64,000 bases of DNA from Fulvia fulva (GCF_020509005.1 NC_063023.1:868001-932000), one strand, 5' to 3'. Positions 44,714 through 56,670 are shown, counted from the first letter of the stretch. Program-made: numbers and translations. Notes: generated by a model from the sequence alone, not told the origin.

Positions 44714-45239
44714 TCACACCTCCCCAACCCTCACCCCCTCCCTCCCCATCCTCCCCATCTCCCACACTCCTCTCAAAAACGCAACCTCCCACGCCCTCTT
44801 CACCATCTCCGCGGCAACATACAACTCGCCCGCCTCCTCAACTCTCCCCACCGCGTTCAACGCCTGCATCTGCTCCGTAATCCCCTTGAATCCCTCGCCC
44901 CATTCCTCACAGATCCTGTCCAGGTGGGCCAGGTACGCGATGCTGGCTTCGGCGCGGAGGCTTCTGCAGGTTCGGAGAAGCACTGGAGGGGGGGGGGGTA
45001 CTGTGAGGAGGTTGGTTAGTGGATTGATGAGGTGGGTTGAGGGAGTTTTGTGGGGGCGATACTTGGTCGTAGTCTGGGAGGATGAAGGCGTAAATTTTGA
45101 GGCGGATTGCTGGATCGATGAGGAGGAGGTGGCAGGGGCCTTTGTAGGTCTTTTGGAGTTTGAGGAGGGATTGAGTCTTGGTTAGGATGCGTTTGATCGG
45201 GGAGCGTTTGGTGGGCTCGTTGTTGCGGTTGGTGGTCAT
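44714..45239 (-). pseudogene. Small F-box-like protein with a poly-G frameshift
   Basis: ATG 45239 starts MTTNRNNEPTKRSPIKRIL. The frame carries LLLIDPAIRLKIYAFILPDYDQ, an F-box-like 'xxPxxIRLxIYxxxLP' motif. It then enters a Pro-rich linker encoded by an 11-base homopolymer (G on the + strand, 44988-44998). The expected continuation, PPVLLRTCRSLRAEASIAYLAHLDRICEEW, is in another frame and runs to the stop at 44714. So one base gained or lost in the run separates the two halves. 'LLRTCRSLRAEA' is the usual second motif of this fungal family, which confirms that the halves belong together. Restored length is about 175 residues. The lesion may be a sequencing error, a real slippage mutation, or a phase-variable site. 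The frame on the opposite strand is a shadow. Confidence 0.6.
44988..44998 (+). repeat. Poly-G run of 11
   Basis: Eleven consecutive G (C on the coding - strand) lie inside the small F-box-like gene at exactly the point where its frame changes. Runs of this length are prone to slippage and to base-calling error. Confidence 0.9.
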
Positions 45240-45831
45240 TTTGCTTGTGGCGGTGGTCAATTGCTTCGTGGGCTGTGCTCGACGTCGAAGAAGAAGCTCA
45301 GCACGAGTCCGAGAAGTATTTTGTCGAGCATGTGCTTTCAGCGTCTTCACATTGCAAACGCTGGCTCGCGTTTCATGTGCGGACATATGAGAGCCGCGAT
45401 CCTTGCAACGCAGCATGTGCAAACGCCACTCCGTTACATTCACTCGACACGCCACGCCATGCTCACTCACTCATCTCATGTAATTATGCATTTCTACCAC
45501 TCTGTTACTATCACATCACTTCCAATCTGTCGAGTTCCCACTTTACAAAATAAAGCAGCGCCTTCGCTATGATATGCCCGCGCATCTCGAACGTACTCAA
45601 AACACTCACGATTCTTCTGTAACAATATCCTATCCCGAACCATCGCAGATCCGTGCTGTGCCGCCCGCAAAAGTGTGTATACCCATGTTGTAGTCCAGAC
45701 AGCCAAAGTCCATTTCGCTCAAAACGCCGCAAGAAACGCAACGCACAAGTACAAAACATACGAGATATGGCTCACTTGGAGCTCTTCGGTCGACGGCAAG
45801 GACTGCCAGATTGATGCGTTGGGGGCGTGAA
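45240..45831. other. Intergenic
   Basis: This interval lies between the 5' end of the small F-box-like gene and the 3' end of the sepH-like gene. No gene recognised. Confidence 0.4.
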
Positions 45832-48800
45832 CTATCGCCCGCCAAGATCAACACTGCTGCCTTGCCTTCGCTTTCTTTCCTTCACAGCTAGAGCACCGCC
45901 TCGAGGCGGTGGCATGTGTGTGGGTGTGATTTGGTCGCTGTCCGCGGGCTGGACTGAGCCACGTCTGGAAGAACTGGGTCGTGTCTCTTCTTGAAGCGCA
46001 GGAGCCAGACTCATGCGACTGCTAGGTCTCTGTATGCCCTGAGGAGGCACTCTGCTAGAGCTTCTCGATGCAGCTATGCCATTGATATTCTCCATCGATG
46101 CTGACGGGCGGTGATGACTCCAGCCACCTGCTGAAGACGAGCCAGAACCGCCGTCACGGCTCGCTGGACGGTAGGGAGAATTCATTAGGGATGATGACCC
46201 TCGTGATGCCGATGAGAGACCAGCTCCACTGCCGGACACGAGGGCGAGATCAAAGTAGCCTCTGCTCCTTACCCGCTCCAGCCCCATGTTACTCGTGATT
46301 GGGGTGCTGCTAGCAGATTGCGTCAAAAGTGGTGATGGCGACATCATAGTGCTGCTCGAGCTTCTTCGGTTCATTGGCCTGCCAGCAGAACTGCCTCGAG
46401 CACCGGATGCCACAATCGCGGTCGCATGCTCGCTGTGCCTGACAAGCTCCTCAGCCAGATTGCGCACCAAGATAGCAGGATCGTGTTTCTCGAGTTCTCG
46501 GACTGGCTCGAGCAGCCCATACTGTCGCAGAAGCGAGCCCTGTTCTTCACAAGCGTCGCAAATGGATCTGATGACACGCAGGAGATTGAGTCGGACAAGC
46601 GCTTTCTTGGAGTGCACCTTGACCGCCGCTCTTTCGAAGAGACTACGTTGTGCTAAAGTGGCCGCAACAGCAGGACTTAGTCTGAGGAGCTTCTGCAGTG
46701 GCTCAAGCAAGTTTTCGAACGCATCCGCTTTGCTTTCATTGAAACATTGCGCGATAGAGCTGGCGAAATTGGAGGACGGCGAGAGCAAGTGTTCTTCCAC
46801 CTTGGCAGTCTCCTCTTGCAGCCAGATGAAGATGGCGTCTAGTGCTGTGACGGCCCAGTATTGATCAGCAAGCAAGCCGACATAGAAATGCAGGCCCTTG
46901 TTCTGCCACAAGATCTTGCGTCCAACCTTGCCGGAATGAGCCATGTCGCACAGAATTGGAAGTGCGAACTCTTTGAGTGGCCGTTCGGTCTGCACGATGC
47001 GCTGTAGCAGTGGCACAACCCCAGAAAGTGCTGCATCTTCTTGTCGTGCCTTGGACAGACGGCAGAGGTTGTACATGGTGTTGAGCACCTGGTTCGAGAT
47101 CTCTCGGAAATGAGGCATCTTCATGCTTGTCTTCAGCAGATCCGTGAGCACTTCGATCGCATTGCTGTTTTGTAGTGCATCCAGTGTTGTAGCCAGCATA
47201 CTCAGGTTCTTGATAAACTTCAGCATCGTAATCTGATGCTGAGGGTGCATCCGCTGCAGATCTTTGAGCACTGTCTTCAAGACCATGCGATCAGCGACAG
47301 TCTCCTTGACATGATTCTCTGCCTGCGAGAATAGCAGAAAGATGTTGACAATGCGGCCTTCGATGACTTCTGCAAGCTCTCCATCCTCGTCCAGAACACG
47401 ATTGAGCACAAGCGACAGCGGGTAAAGGACTGAGCTGCGGGAGAATATCCTGCAAAAGTCATTCTTGGGAGTCGGTCCTTGCATCTCGAAGACACTCCAG
47501 ATACCGTTGACGCCAACCAGAACGAGCTCTCGGCCTGCCTCGACATCGTAGTCTTCTTCCAGAAATTCAACCAGAACATTCAGCCCGCCACAGCTGACGA
47601 ACATTTGCAGTGTCAATGTTGGTGTCTGATACATGGTGCGCACAAAAGCCGCTGCTTCAAGTCTTATCTCGGAGCTGTACTTCTTGTGCGCGAATCTCGT
47701 AATGATTGGGATGCCACCGACGAAGCATAGATTCTCCTGCACCTCAATGTTGTCGCTGAGTATGCAGTTGACAATCTTGAGAAGGCGAAGGATGATGTGT
47801 GGTCGTGTCGAAGTCTCCAGAATTTCCAGTATTGGAAGCATACCGTGACTGCTCACAATGACCGACTTGACATCGGGCGACTCCCATAGAATCTGCAGTA
47901 GATGGTCGATGATTTCTGCCAGCACTTCTTCCGGTTGCCCTAGCTTCATGTCCGACACGAGACCTTCGACCACGGAGCACAACCTTGCATGCTTGTCTCT
48001 GGCAACGTTGGACTCGAGATCAACCTCATCAAGCTCCTCTTCAAGCGCAGCAAACGGATCGTCATCTTCATCTTCTTCGTCACCCCAGGACATGAAGCTA
48101 GTGAGCTTCAATGTACCTCGCTCCGAAGCAGTCTCGCTACCACCAGATATTGCTGACTTCGGCGAACGGCTCTTGGTCGTGCCGGTTTGGACTTGAATTG
48201 GCTCTTCGTCGAACACGAGCTCCGTGAAGTCTTCATCGTTGTCGTCTTCGGCATACTTCTGTATCTCGAGTGAGCTTCTAGTCCGCTTCATTGCCGCTGC
48301 GTCGTGAACGAGCTGTGTGGGAGTGTGCGTTCTGCGCCGCCGCATGCTACCACCAAGCTTCGTCTGCAGCCCAAACAGGTCCTTCGGGTTGACAGGCCTA
48401 TTCGGGGAGAAGCCAGCAAGCTTCTTAAGGAATGCATCTTCATCTTCGGCAACAAGGTCAGAATAATCTTCTTCGTCTTCTTCACGGAACCTCTCCTTGT
48501 TCGAAGACGTGGACGGCGCCTTTTTGAGTGGATGTGGAGGCGTTGGCTTTCGTTTCGGTATGGCACTCTGCTTGTGGACTGGCTTGAGTATCTGTGTTCG
48601 TGGTTGAGAGTCTTTGCTTGCCTTCCGAGAATGTTGATCAGTCGATCCGGACCTTTTGGAATGGCTCGAAGCTTGAGGTGGCTTGTGTTTGATGTCGTCG
48701 TTACTTGTCCGAGGGGGGTAGAAAGGACGGACCGTCTCCAGAGCATCACCTTGTGCGAGATGCATTGGTGATCGTACAGTAAGGTCGCCTTCAAACTCTT

Positions 48801-50526
48801 CGTCCCACTCTTCGACTTTGCCGTCCATCTCCGGTATGACGTCAAAGTTGGCATATTGTTTCAGCTTTTGGGCGCTGAATAGACCATCCAGACCGTTCTG
48901 CTGTTTGAGACGATCTGGTATGTGCAATCCGCTCAAGCCCATCCTGAGGGACTCAAAGTCTTGATCCCAGTTATCCCTGCCCTCATCGTTGATCGGAGAC
49001 TGAAAAGCTTCTGCGGTTTGGGACTTTCGAGTGTTCAATTTGAACGCCGGCTTTGATGTCTGATCAGCCTTCGCCTTCGATGCAGTCGTTGCACCTAACG
49101 CCGAGCTTCTGGACACAGGCCTGGAGCCCAGTTTCGTCGAAGGCCTTCGCCTGCCATTAGCTTTGTCTGCAGGAGGTGGGCTTGCTTTCAGAGCCTCGTT
49201 CCACTCTTGGACACTCTTGATGGCCTCGTCGTACTCAGTCGGCTTGCTGGTGTTGCCTCGTTTCGCTGAGACAATCCAAGGATGCTTGAGCAATTTCTTC
49301 GCTGAAACTCTGAGGTTGGGATCCTTCTGAAAGCATTGCATTAAGAAGTCTCGTACCAACGGGCTCGCTCCTTCAGGCAATGGTGGATGATCATCGTTGA
49401 CGATGCGGAAAAGTGCTGGCATGGGTGCGAATTGGTGGTATGGCGGTCTGCCGTCAAGAAGTTCTATCACAGTACAACCCAAGCTCCAGATGTCGCTTGC
49501 CGTAGTCGCGCCAGCAAGCTCGATGACTTCAGGCGCCATCCAATACGGTGTACCAACTACGCTACCTTCCGTAATACCTTGTGCCTTTGTTGCCACACCA
49601 AAGTCCGCGAGCTTGATCAATCCGTCCTTGGTGGTGAGGATGTTGGCACCTTTTATGTCACGATGTATGACACCTTGTTCGTGCAAGAAGAGAAGTCCTT
49701 GCAAAGTTTGTGCTGTGTAGAGCGCGACCAGATTCTCCGGAAACTTTCCGAAGTTCTTGCATATGCTGTGTAAACTCCCTTGCTCGCAGTACTCTAGGAT
49801 GATGTACAACGAGTCCGCAGACTTGACGAATCCATGGTACTTGACGATGTTCGGGTGATGAAGATTCTTCAGCAGGTCGATCTCTTGCATGATGACGTTG
49901 AGCTCGGTCTTTGGCATGTCAGATAGGCGAATCTGCTTGATGGCGACTGTTTCTCCGGTAGACCAGTTCAGAGCGGCGTACACGCTGCCAAAAGCACCCC
50001 GTCCCAGGCATTGGCCTAATTGCTGCCACATGTTAGCATGTCTCAACGTGTGGTTCCAGTGCCTCTAAAGTGGCTGCCAGCTGGCAAGCACGATGATGGC
50101 TGAAACAATGTTTCGCCTTATGGTGATGTCTTCAACATCACTCCGCCACTTCAAACTTGGTCTTGCCGACTGGACCATTTGAGATACGGAAAGAGGTCCA
50201 CGTACATAGTCTTTCAGCCCTTCCACCTCCTTAGCATGTCTCTGTGCAGTTCCATCCTTGCTAGGCAGCTTCTCCCGCATCGCCAGGACACTAGAGCGTC
50301 TCCTCGCGGGTCTGACATGGCCAGCATCACTGCCATTCTCCTTGTCTGAACTGCCGCGAACCTTGGCGCTCCTTATGCCTCCCGATCCAGCGGTATTGGT
50401 CGTGTGTTTGGGGGTGGAAGTACGCGACTGCGCGACCGGCACGCTCCCACGTTGTCCATGAGTAGCTCTCGTGCTCGCAGGCGAGCGGATCGAAGTGGTA
50501 GCAGGAGGCGAGGGAAGAGGCGGCAT
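45832..50526 (-). CDS. sepH: Septation initiation network kinase, SepH/Cdc7/Cdc15-like
   Basis: Two exons: 50206-50526 and 45832-50022, with a 183-bp intron (GTACGT donor, GCTAAC branch, CAG acceptor). The join reads EGLKDY-QLGQCLGRGAFGSVY, the diagnostic start of this kinase family. Length is 1503 residues. The kinase domain is at about 104-365: Gly loop GRGAFGSVY, Lys136, HRDIKGAN catalytic loop (Asp229), DFG at 247-249, VGTPYWMAPEVIE activation segment and DIWSLGCTVIELL. All catalytic residues are intact. The N-terminal 100 residues are Ser/Pro/Arg-rich. After the kinase comes a long disordered region with acidic clusters. A helical armadillo-like repeat region (about 760-1280) and a Ser/Arg-rich tail follow. 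Known: SepH/Cdc7 acts at the spindle pole body to trigger septum formation after mitosis. The full architecture matches the filamentous ascomycete orthologue. Confidence 0.92.
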
Positions 50527-52124
50527 TGCGTGGTGTCAACGCGGCGCCTATCGTCGGTTGTTGGTCGGATGTGGTGTGGTGGAGGACATGTGGGAGAGGG
50601 CGATGGCGATGGCGCTGGACGTGTCGTGGGCGCTCATGATACGGGCCAGTACCGCTCTAGGCTTCTGGAGGTGTAGGTGTCTGCCACCGACAGCAATCGC
50701 AGCTGAAGGAGCAGTAGCACGCGAGCAATGGCGGCAGGCGCAGCGGAGATGATGTGGGAAGCCGAGCAGCTCTTGCGCCCACTTCCTTCCTGTGCACTTG
50801 GACGCGTCGCGCACTTGGCCGACTCGAAATCCGGTTTCGATGCTGTTGCGGTGCACTGCAGTCGGCTTGGCTTGGGCGGAGTCGCGCGTTCATGGAAGAT
50901 GCTTGGGATGTTACACCAGTAACACCACGACTCGTTGAACAATCGACAATTAAGCTCAAGCTCTCGGTACTGCCGCCCGATGGAACATGGGTTTCCTCCC
51001 GCTAACGTGTTTCCATCAACAAATCCTTGTACACAGATCGCGTCTGACGCGTTCCTACTGTAGATCTGGTTGCATCCATGTCTTCTTTCACAACAGCAAT
51101 CAAAGTTGAAGCACTCCAATGTTCTTTCCGTGAGAAGACGTCTTCGCGGGAAGCTGCATCACCAACATCATGGGGCGGCAAAGTGGACGGCCGCTGGCCG
51201 CTGCTCCACGTCTGACGCTCTCACTGCGGGGACGTCACCACCTGGCCACAGGCATCTTCACCAAAAACAAGAGATTGGTGGTGGCGGGTACAAAAACACA
51301 CAGCACACGGCATAGGCGGCGACACAGCGGCTGGCAGCGATGTGAGGGCACGATGAACACGCTCGAAGCCGTGGAAGAGCCTGACCTGGCAGTAGTGCCC
51401 AACCCAGCCGCTAGGGAGGCACGAGTGAGCACTCGCATTCGCACTCCTCAGCAAAGACAGTTCACTGACTGCCTACGGCGCGAGCTGCAACACTCACCGC
51501 CCTCTCCGCCGCATTTCACACCAAAGTACATCGAGACTCGCCATGAAGCTGGACGCCGCATGGGTCGAATAGGTAGGAACTGGCCGATGAAGATGACGAG
51601 GCGTACCCCATTTGGAGGTTCGGCGTACCAATCACTCCATGATACATGGATTGGCTGTGCCTTGTGTAACGCGTTGCCAAATGCAATGCTCGGCCACCCG
51701 AACGCCGCCTGCGTCGTGCATCACCAACAGAAGCTCACACCTCGGGGATGCCTTTCATCTTACTTCTCGGTGTAAACAAACCGCCGGTCTAGTTGGTCCT
51801 ACTTTGTGAGTACGGAAGGAGTCAGCCCCGGCTGAATGCTGACCACGAGGGAGCTTAGCTATCATACCAAGCATAAGCAGCCACGCTTATTCTGATTTAC
51901 AGCAGCGAGCAGAGTCTGTGGGTGGTCAGCGAGACGCAGCCACGTCTCACATGCATGAGACCACGCGAGCGAACATATATACTTCCCAGCTTCGCCCAGA
52001 CATATCCTTCCCATCAAGCACTCAACCAAGCAACTCCAAGACAACAACATCAACTCTTGTTTCCTTACTTCCTTTGTATCTCCTTTGTATCCTGTCAATC
52101 ATCTGCGCAGAACAACCAATCACA
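50527..52124. other. Divergent intergenic region, sepH to LsdA/Rds1-like gene
   Basis: About 1.6 kb with no recognised gene. The left part holds the sepH promoter (G/C-rich, CTG/CAG-rich); the right end holds the promoter of the gene starting at 52125. Confidence 0.4.
51976..51981 (+). promoter_or_regulatory. TATA box of the LsdA/Rds1-like gene
   Basis: TATATA lies 149 bp before the ATG at 52125. A CA/CT-rich leader (CAACCAAGCAACTCCAAGAC) follows, the usual layout of a strongly expressed, inducible fungal promoter. Confidence 0.5.
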
Positions 52125-53318
52125 ATGTACACCAGCACGATCGCTTCCGCCGCCGTCCTCGGCCTGGCTACCATCTCTATCGCTCTCCCAACACAGAAGA
52201 CTACCAACAGCAGCTTAATCGCTACAACCAAAAGCTCCAGCAGCGCCAGTGCCTTCAAGTTCCCCTTGGCCAATGGCTTCCCTGACATCAAAAACCCATC
52301 CGACCACCTCACTCAAATCCAGCAAGACGCCCTCGGCACCCTCCCCAAAGCCGCCGCCAACGCTCCCAAGGGCGCCAAGCCCCAACCCGACTCCATAACC
52401 TCCCTCGGTTTCATCGCCTTCAATGAACTCTTCGAAGTCGCCTTCTTCACCGATCTCATCACCAACATCACCACAAGCGCCCCCGGCTTCGGCGATGGCG
52501 ACCTCGAAATTCTCGGCCAGAAAAAAGACGACATTCTCAAAATCCTCACCACCGTGCTCGCCCAAGAGGAACTCCACGAGCTAAACGCAAACGGCGCATT
52601 CGAGACTCTCACCGGCCACGAGATTGAGCCGTGCCAATACATATTCCCCGCCTCCAATTTCCGCGACGCGATCCGTCTCGCGGCGACATTCACCGACGTG
52701 GTCCTGGGCACACTCCCGGATATCCAGACCATCTTCGCCAACGACAACGACAACGGCCTCATCCGCGGTGTTGGCTCCGTCATCGGCCAGGAAGGCGAGC
52801 AGAATGGCTTCTACCGCCAGATCTTAGGCAAAAACCCTTCCGCTCTCCCCTTCCTGACCGCCAGCGCCAGGGACTTTGCGTTCTCCGCTATCAACCAGAA
52901 CTTCGTCGTCCCGAGTTCCTGTCCGTCTCTCGATATTCTCAAGCAAGGCGGTCTTAAGATCTTCGATGTGCTTACCGTTGTCGAGGCGCCTGCTGAGTTC
53001 GAGCCGAAGAATCAAGATCTCAAGTTCTCGTTCAAGACCAGCCAGACGAACGTCGCAGCCCCTAAGACCAACTCTTTGGTCGCGCAGCAGAACTTTTTGA
53101 CGTATGTTAATCAGCAGAATGCACCTGTCTCGGTGGCGATCGAGGATCAGAGTATTGGGGATGATGGTGCGATCCACTTCACTGCGCACTTTCCCGGTGC
53201 GGATAATGAGATGAATGGACTTACCATTGCGGCCATTACGACGGGCAAGGACTTTGTGGATGTTGATACTGTGGCTAAGGCTACGCTGTTTGGGCCGGCT
53301 TTGATTGAGATTGATTGA
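52125..53318 (+). CDS. Ferritin-like secreted stress/sexual-development protein (LsdA/Rds1-like)
   Basis: A single exon of 397 residues from ATG 52125 (MYTSTIASAAVLGLATISIA), chosen because the first ~19 residues form a signal peptide. Upstream codons in the same frame lack this character. After a Ser/Lys-rich linker the ferritin-like core (PF13668 type) begins near residue 60. Marks are ITSLGFIAFNELFEVAFFTDLI (about 90-112), KILTTVLAQEELHELNANGA, and IRLAATFTDVVLGTLPDIQ, with Glu/His pairs as expected for a four-helix bundle. Known: fungal members include the Aspergillus late sexual development protein LsdA and the stress-responsive Rds1; the molecular activity is not established. A short poly-G run (about 53330-53341) follows the stop. 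The TATA box and leader suggest regulated high expression. Confidence 0.85.
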   Translation: MYTSTIASAAVLGLATISIALPTQKTTNSSLIATTKSSSSASAFKFPLANGFPDIKNPSDHLTQIQQDALGTLPKAAANAPKGAKPQPDSITSLGFIAFNELFEVAFFTDLITNITTSAPGFGDGDLEILGQKKDDILKILTTVLAQEELHELNANGAFETLTGHEIEPCQYIFPASNFRDAIRLAATFTDVVLGTLPDIQTIFANDNDNGLIRGVGSVIGQEGEQNGFYRQILGKNPSALPFLTASARDFAFSAINQNFVVPSSCPSLDILKQGGLKIFDVLTVVEAPAEFEPKNQDLKFSFKTSQTNVAAPKTNSLVAQQNFLTYVNQQNAPVSVAIEDQSIGDDGAIHFTAHFPGADNEMNGLTIAAITTGKDFVDVDTVAKATLFGPALIEID

Positions 53319-53633
53319 GTGCGTAGTTGGGGGGGGGGGGAATGTGCTTCGAGGGCTGATGTTGGGAGCATGGCGTGGCTGCCAGTGATATTGTGTTGGG
53401 GGTGTTGTGTTTGGTGTTTTGGTTTTTCATTCTGATTTTAGTAAATAGAAGTGCTTGAGATAACGACTATCATTGACTAGGCCAAAGATGTGCCCAAACT
53501 CTTTCGACTAGGCCTTCGTGTCATTTACCAGTCTCGGCGTCTTGGCAGTGCCTTTGTCACATGTCAGCCCGAACGTCGTAAAGGTATGTAAACACTCCAA
53601 GCTCAACATTTCTAGCGAACCCTTATTAGCTCA
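53319..53633. other. Intergenic
   Basis: 3' region of the LsdA/Rds1-like gene, beginning with a poly-G run and G/T-rich sequence. No gene seen. Confidence 0.4.
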
Positions 53634-55918
53634 ATGGTACGGCGTGGACTTGACCTGCTCGGTGGCATTGCTGGCTGTGGTGAACTGGCTGAGATTGCCG
53701 CCTTGGATGCTAAAGGCAGAGTGTGCAAGCGGCGCAGAGTCGAAGAGTGTCCGGCGCACGTTATCGGCGAAGGCGGGAGTGAGTTCCAAGACCTGGCGAG
53801 TGTGGACATGAGTGCTGACAGCAGAGTAGCCGCGAACATGCAGCCACCAACCAACTCCCGCATCAAGACTGAGCCTGGTCTCAACCCAGCTCCCGTCACC
53901 TCCACCAACTCCACCACTGGCCAGCAACAGTCGATCCAGGTGATCGACTTGTCGAACGAGGGTGACGAGCAGCGTCAGTCTTCGAAGTCTCATGTCTGGT
54001 GAGCAGAGCCACGCTGACCTTGATTGAGTAGCATCAAGGCCGAGCCGGATGAGTCCGCCGCGCGCAAGCCCACCAGCAAGCGTCGCCGCAATGATCGCCG
54101 CGATGGGGACGACTTGAATGAGCTCGATTCCATCCAGTCGCCAGTCACTCGCACCACCAAGCGCCGCCACGATGAGGACGACGTCGACGACGTCGACGAA
54201 CTCGATTCCGACTAGTCGCTAGTCTCTCGCACCAACAAAGGCCGCAACAAGGTCATCAGCATCGATGGTGATGATGTCGAGGACATCCAGCCAGCCCGCC
54301 CACCACGCCGCCGTGGCCAGGCTCAGCGTACAATGGCCATCAACAACAAGACCAGCAACCTTCCTGAGCTGATCAAGCACATCGCCTACCTCCAGTAGCC
54401 AGATCCAGGGCGTGGCAAGGGTCGCGTCTGGCCAGAGGAGGAAGACGAGAAGCGTCCTCGTCTGCCAGGTAGCCTAGTGGTGGACAGCGCTTGTCGGTAG
54501 ATATCAACTTTCGAGTTGCCCCACGCCCAGGATTCCAGTGACCGGGAACCCACGACCTCGGGCTGTGGAAAATGTTCGCTCCCGCCGAGCGCGTCGTCGT
54601 TTTCGCTGCAAACGTCGTTGCCCGAGCCTGACGGCGGACCACAGCGCTGTGTAGACTATAGCAACTTGCGCGAAGCGCCCGCGCATTGAAGTGGTCCCCA
54701 TCGTGACTGGATGACCTTCAAGCGGCAAAGATCAAGGCTGAGCTCAGCTTCGGCCCAGCAAATATCGCCGAGTGTACCACGCGCCAGCAGCCAATCGAGG
54801 TGATCGACATGGAGCACGGTAATATTGTCGAGCGTGAGTCTTCGCAGTCTTATGGCTAGTGAGCAGAATTATGCTGGCCTTCAGGAAGTAGCAAACATAA
54901 AGTCCGAGCCGAAGCAGTCCAGCTCACAGGCAGGCTGACTTCACCTTGCGACCAGAGCCACCATCGCTCGTGAGCAGCGTCAGTCCCACCTCCGTGCTAC
55001 CAGTCGTTCCTGCCACTCCGTCCAATGTTGACAGCGACACTGAACTACCAGAGCCGCCACAGTCTCCGCAGAATCAGCTTAAGGAAGCGGACCGCGACAA
55101 CACTGAGCTGGGGGGATTGCCGCAGTCTACGGAGCCCGCGCTTATTGAGCTTCAGTTCCCCTCAACCTTGGACCGCGTGGCCAACGCTAGACACATGTCC
55201 AAGACGCAGATGCCACTGTTGAAGATACTGATGGTAATGACGAGGATTGCGGTGAGGCGCTCGAGCTGTGCGACTTCAACCCGAGTGAAGATTAAATACC
55301 TGACATCGAGGAGGCTACATTGGTAGCCGATAAGCGTTCCCCTTCCTCTTGATGATTACAAGGCTCACCACAATGTCGCAGATGGAGTTCAGTCGGCTAC
55401 ACCCATCGCAGAGGCACAGGACTCAGCCCACTATACTCGGAACAATGTTCAAGCACTTCTTCTCGATGCCTGCAAACATCACGACGACCCCGAACTGCAG
55501 CCGGCCATTCACGGCTTTCTGAAGCGGCAGCAAGCAACCGAACGCCGCCCTCCACCGACCACTCCATATCGCGTAGGAAAGTGCATCTTCTCGGATCCAG
55601 GTGTTGCGAGAGACTGGCAAGAGCTCGAGGAGACGACTACCGCATCTCCTTCATCCAGACAGCACAAAGAATTCGCCAATGGTCGGCCTGTCACACTACA
55701 CCACCTTCGAGACGAGTCCAAAACACAACAGCAGCATCCTGCACCGTGCGAACCCTTGCATCAGGTTCGTTGATGCGTTTCCAGGCGTTGCCGAGTCCGC
55801 GATGTTACTCAACCAACAACCGCTTCGTACGCAGCGGACAGGTCCGTATGACATTTCATACTGCCGACTTCCAATGGCAGTCCAGAAGGCGGCCAACATC
55901 CTCGCTTGGAAGTCATAG
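53634..55918 (+). pseudogene. Decayed gene with SUMO-acceptor and SUMO-interacting motifs
   Basis: Protein-like sequence runs almost continuously but is cut by stops and frame changes. The first frame (53634-54002, ATG) contains NSRIKTEPGL and SIQVIDLSNEGDEQRQ. A 33-bp GTGAGC...TAG interval, too short for a normal intron, separates it from IKAEPDESAARKPTSKRRR and an Asp/Arg-rich stretch ending at TAG 54213-54215. Further coding-like pieces follow: IDGDDVEDIQPARPPRRRG, a second degenerate copy with VIDMEH and NIKSEPKQ near 54800-54910, ELPEPPQSPQNQLKEAD, and ALELCDFNPSED. A longer open stretch runs from about 55360 to 55770 (DDPELQPAIHGFLKRQQ, PYRVGKCIFSDPGVARDW). After a one-base frame change, FVDAFPGVAESAMLLNQQ runs to a stop at 55918. 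IKxEP is the classic SUMO site, and VIDLS plus acids is a classic SIM. Inferred: remnant of a nuclear, SUMO-pathway protein gene. Confidence 0.5.
53925..54915 (+). repeat. Internal duplication of the SIM/SUMO-site module
   Basis: The segment 53925-54050 (CCAGCAACAG...VIDLS...GTGAGCAGAG...IKAEP) recurs in diverged form at 54785-54915 (CCAGCAGCCA...VIDM...GTGAGCAGAA...IKSEP). A second direct repeat pairs 54123-54168 with 54199-54245 (CTCGATTCC...CAGTCACTCGCACCA against CTCGATTCC...AGTCTCTCGCACCA). The second copy of each pair carries the stop codons. Confidence 0.55.
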
Positions 55919-56670
55919 GAGTTTTCTACTGCTTGAGTGGGACTGCTCTTCGGCAAGAACAACTTTAGGGCCTACTGTGGCGAGGGCCTCTGTATAAACG
56001 AACTTTCTCTGTCGCGGGTCACTGACTGAGGTAACGTGTTCAGTGCTTCGTGGAGGCCATAAACTTGGACGAGGAGGACAATCGTCCTATGATCGAGCGG
56101 CTGGCGTTCGTCGTTTTGGATCTAGGCATGAGACAGAAATCGTTTCTGTCGATTGTGCGCTTCGTGTCGAGGGTATGTCTACAAGACGATACTACCCCGA
56201 CCTGCACGCTGCGATGTCGAAGAGCGTCATATATGGGTATCGCCCAGCTAGCTAAGTCGGAGATCAGGATCTATTGAGGAAGGTGAAGGGAGGGGAAGAG
56301 GAAGAGGCGAAGAAGATGGAGTCGAGACCACCCGGCATTTCCTCGGCACTGACTCACAACAAAATGCATCTCATTTCGCTTCGAAACTCTCGAATCCTCT
56401 TCCTACAACGGAGATCATCGCATGCTTTGGAAAATAACACATCAACATCATCACGACACCTGAGGCCCGGTCAGTTCGCCTGGATGCGCAATCGATGCAG
56501 TCAAGATGGAGAGGTGGAAGTTTCGGCTGATCATCTCTATATTCCACTTCGTAAACATGGCTTGGCATCAGACCAAATACATTACATGAAAGCTATGCTA
56601 ACGTCGCAGCACAAGAGTCTTGATGTTGGCAACTATGTATTCCCTTGCGCCTGAGTCTTCTCTCGATCCT
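55919..56670. other. Intergenic
   Basis: Between the decayed gene and the 3' end of the hydrophobin gene. A 75-codon frame at 56050-56277 (AINLDEEDNRPMIERLAFVV) is mildly protein-like and might be a last scrap of the decayed gene, but no family is recognised. Confidence 0.35.

Noticed and set aside
44643..45185. 180-codon + strand frame, Pro/Ser-rich
   Set aside because: Antisense to the F-box-like gene, whose two family motifs are readable on the - strand; the + product is low complexity.
53625..53640. tRNA A-box-like string TTAGCTCAATGGTAC
   Set aside because: No matching B-box (GGTTCGANTCC), T-arm or acceptor stem within the next 100 bases, and the stretch overlaps the start of the decayed coding region.
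54000..54032. 33-bp GTGAGC...TAG interval as a normal intron in the SUMO-motif gene
   Set aside because: It keeps frame but is shorter than every other intron here (48 bp or more). The duplicated copy near 54868 has a stop-bearing equivalent, so it is more likely part of a decayed longer intron.
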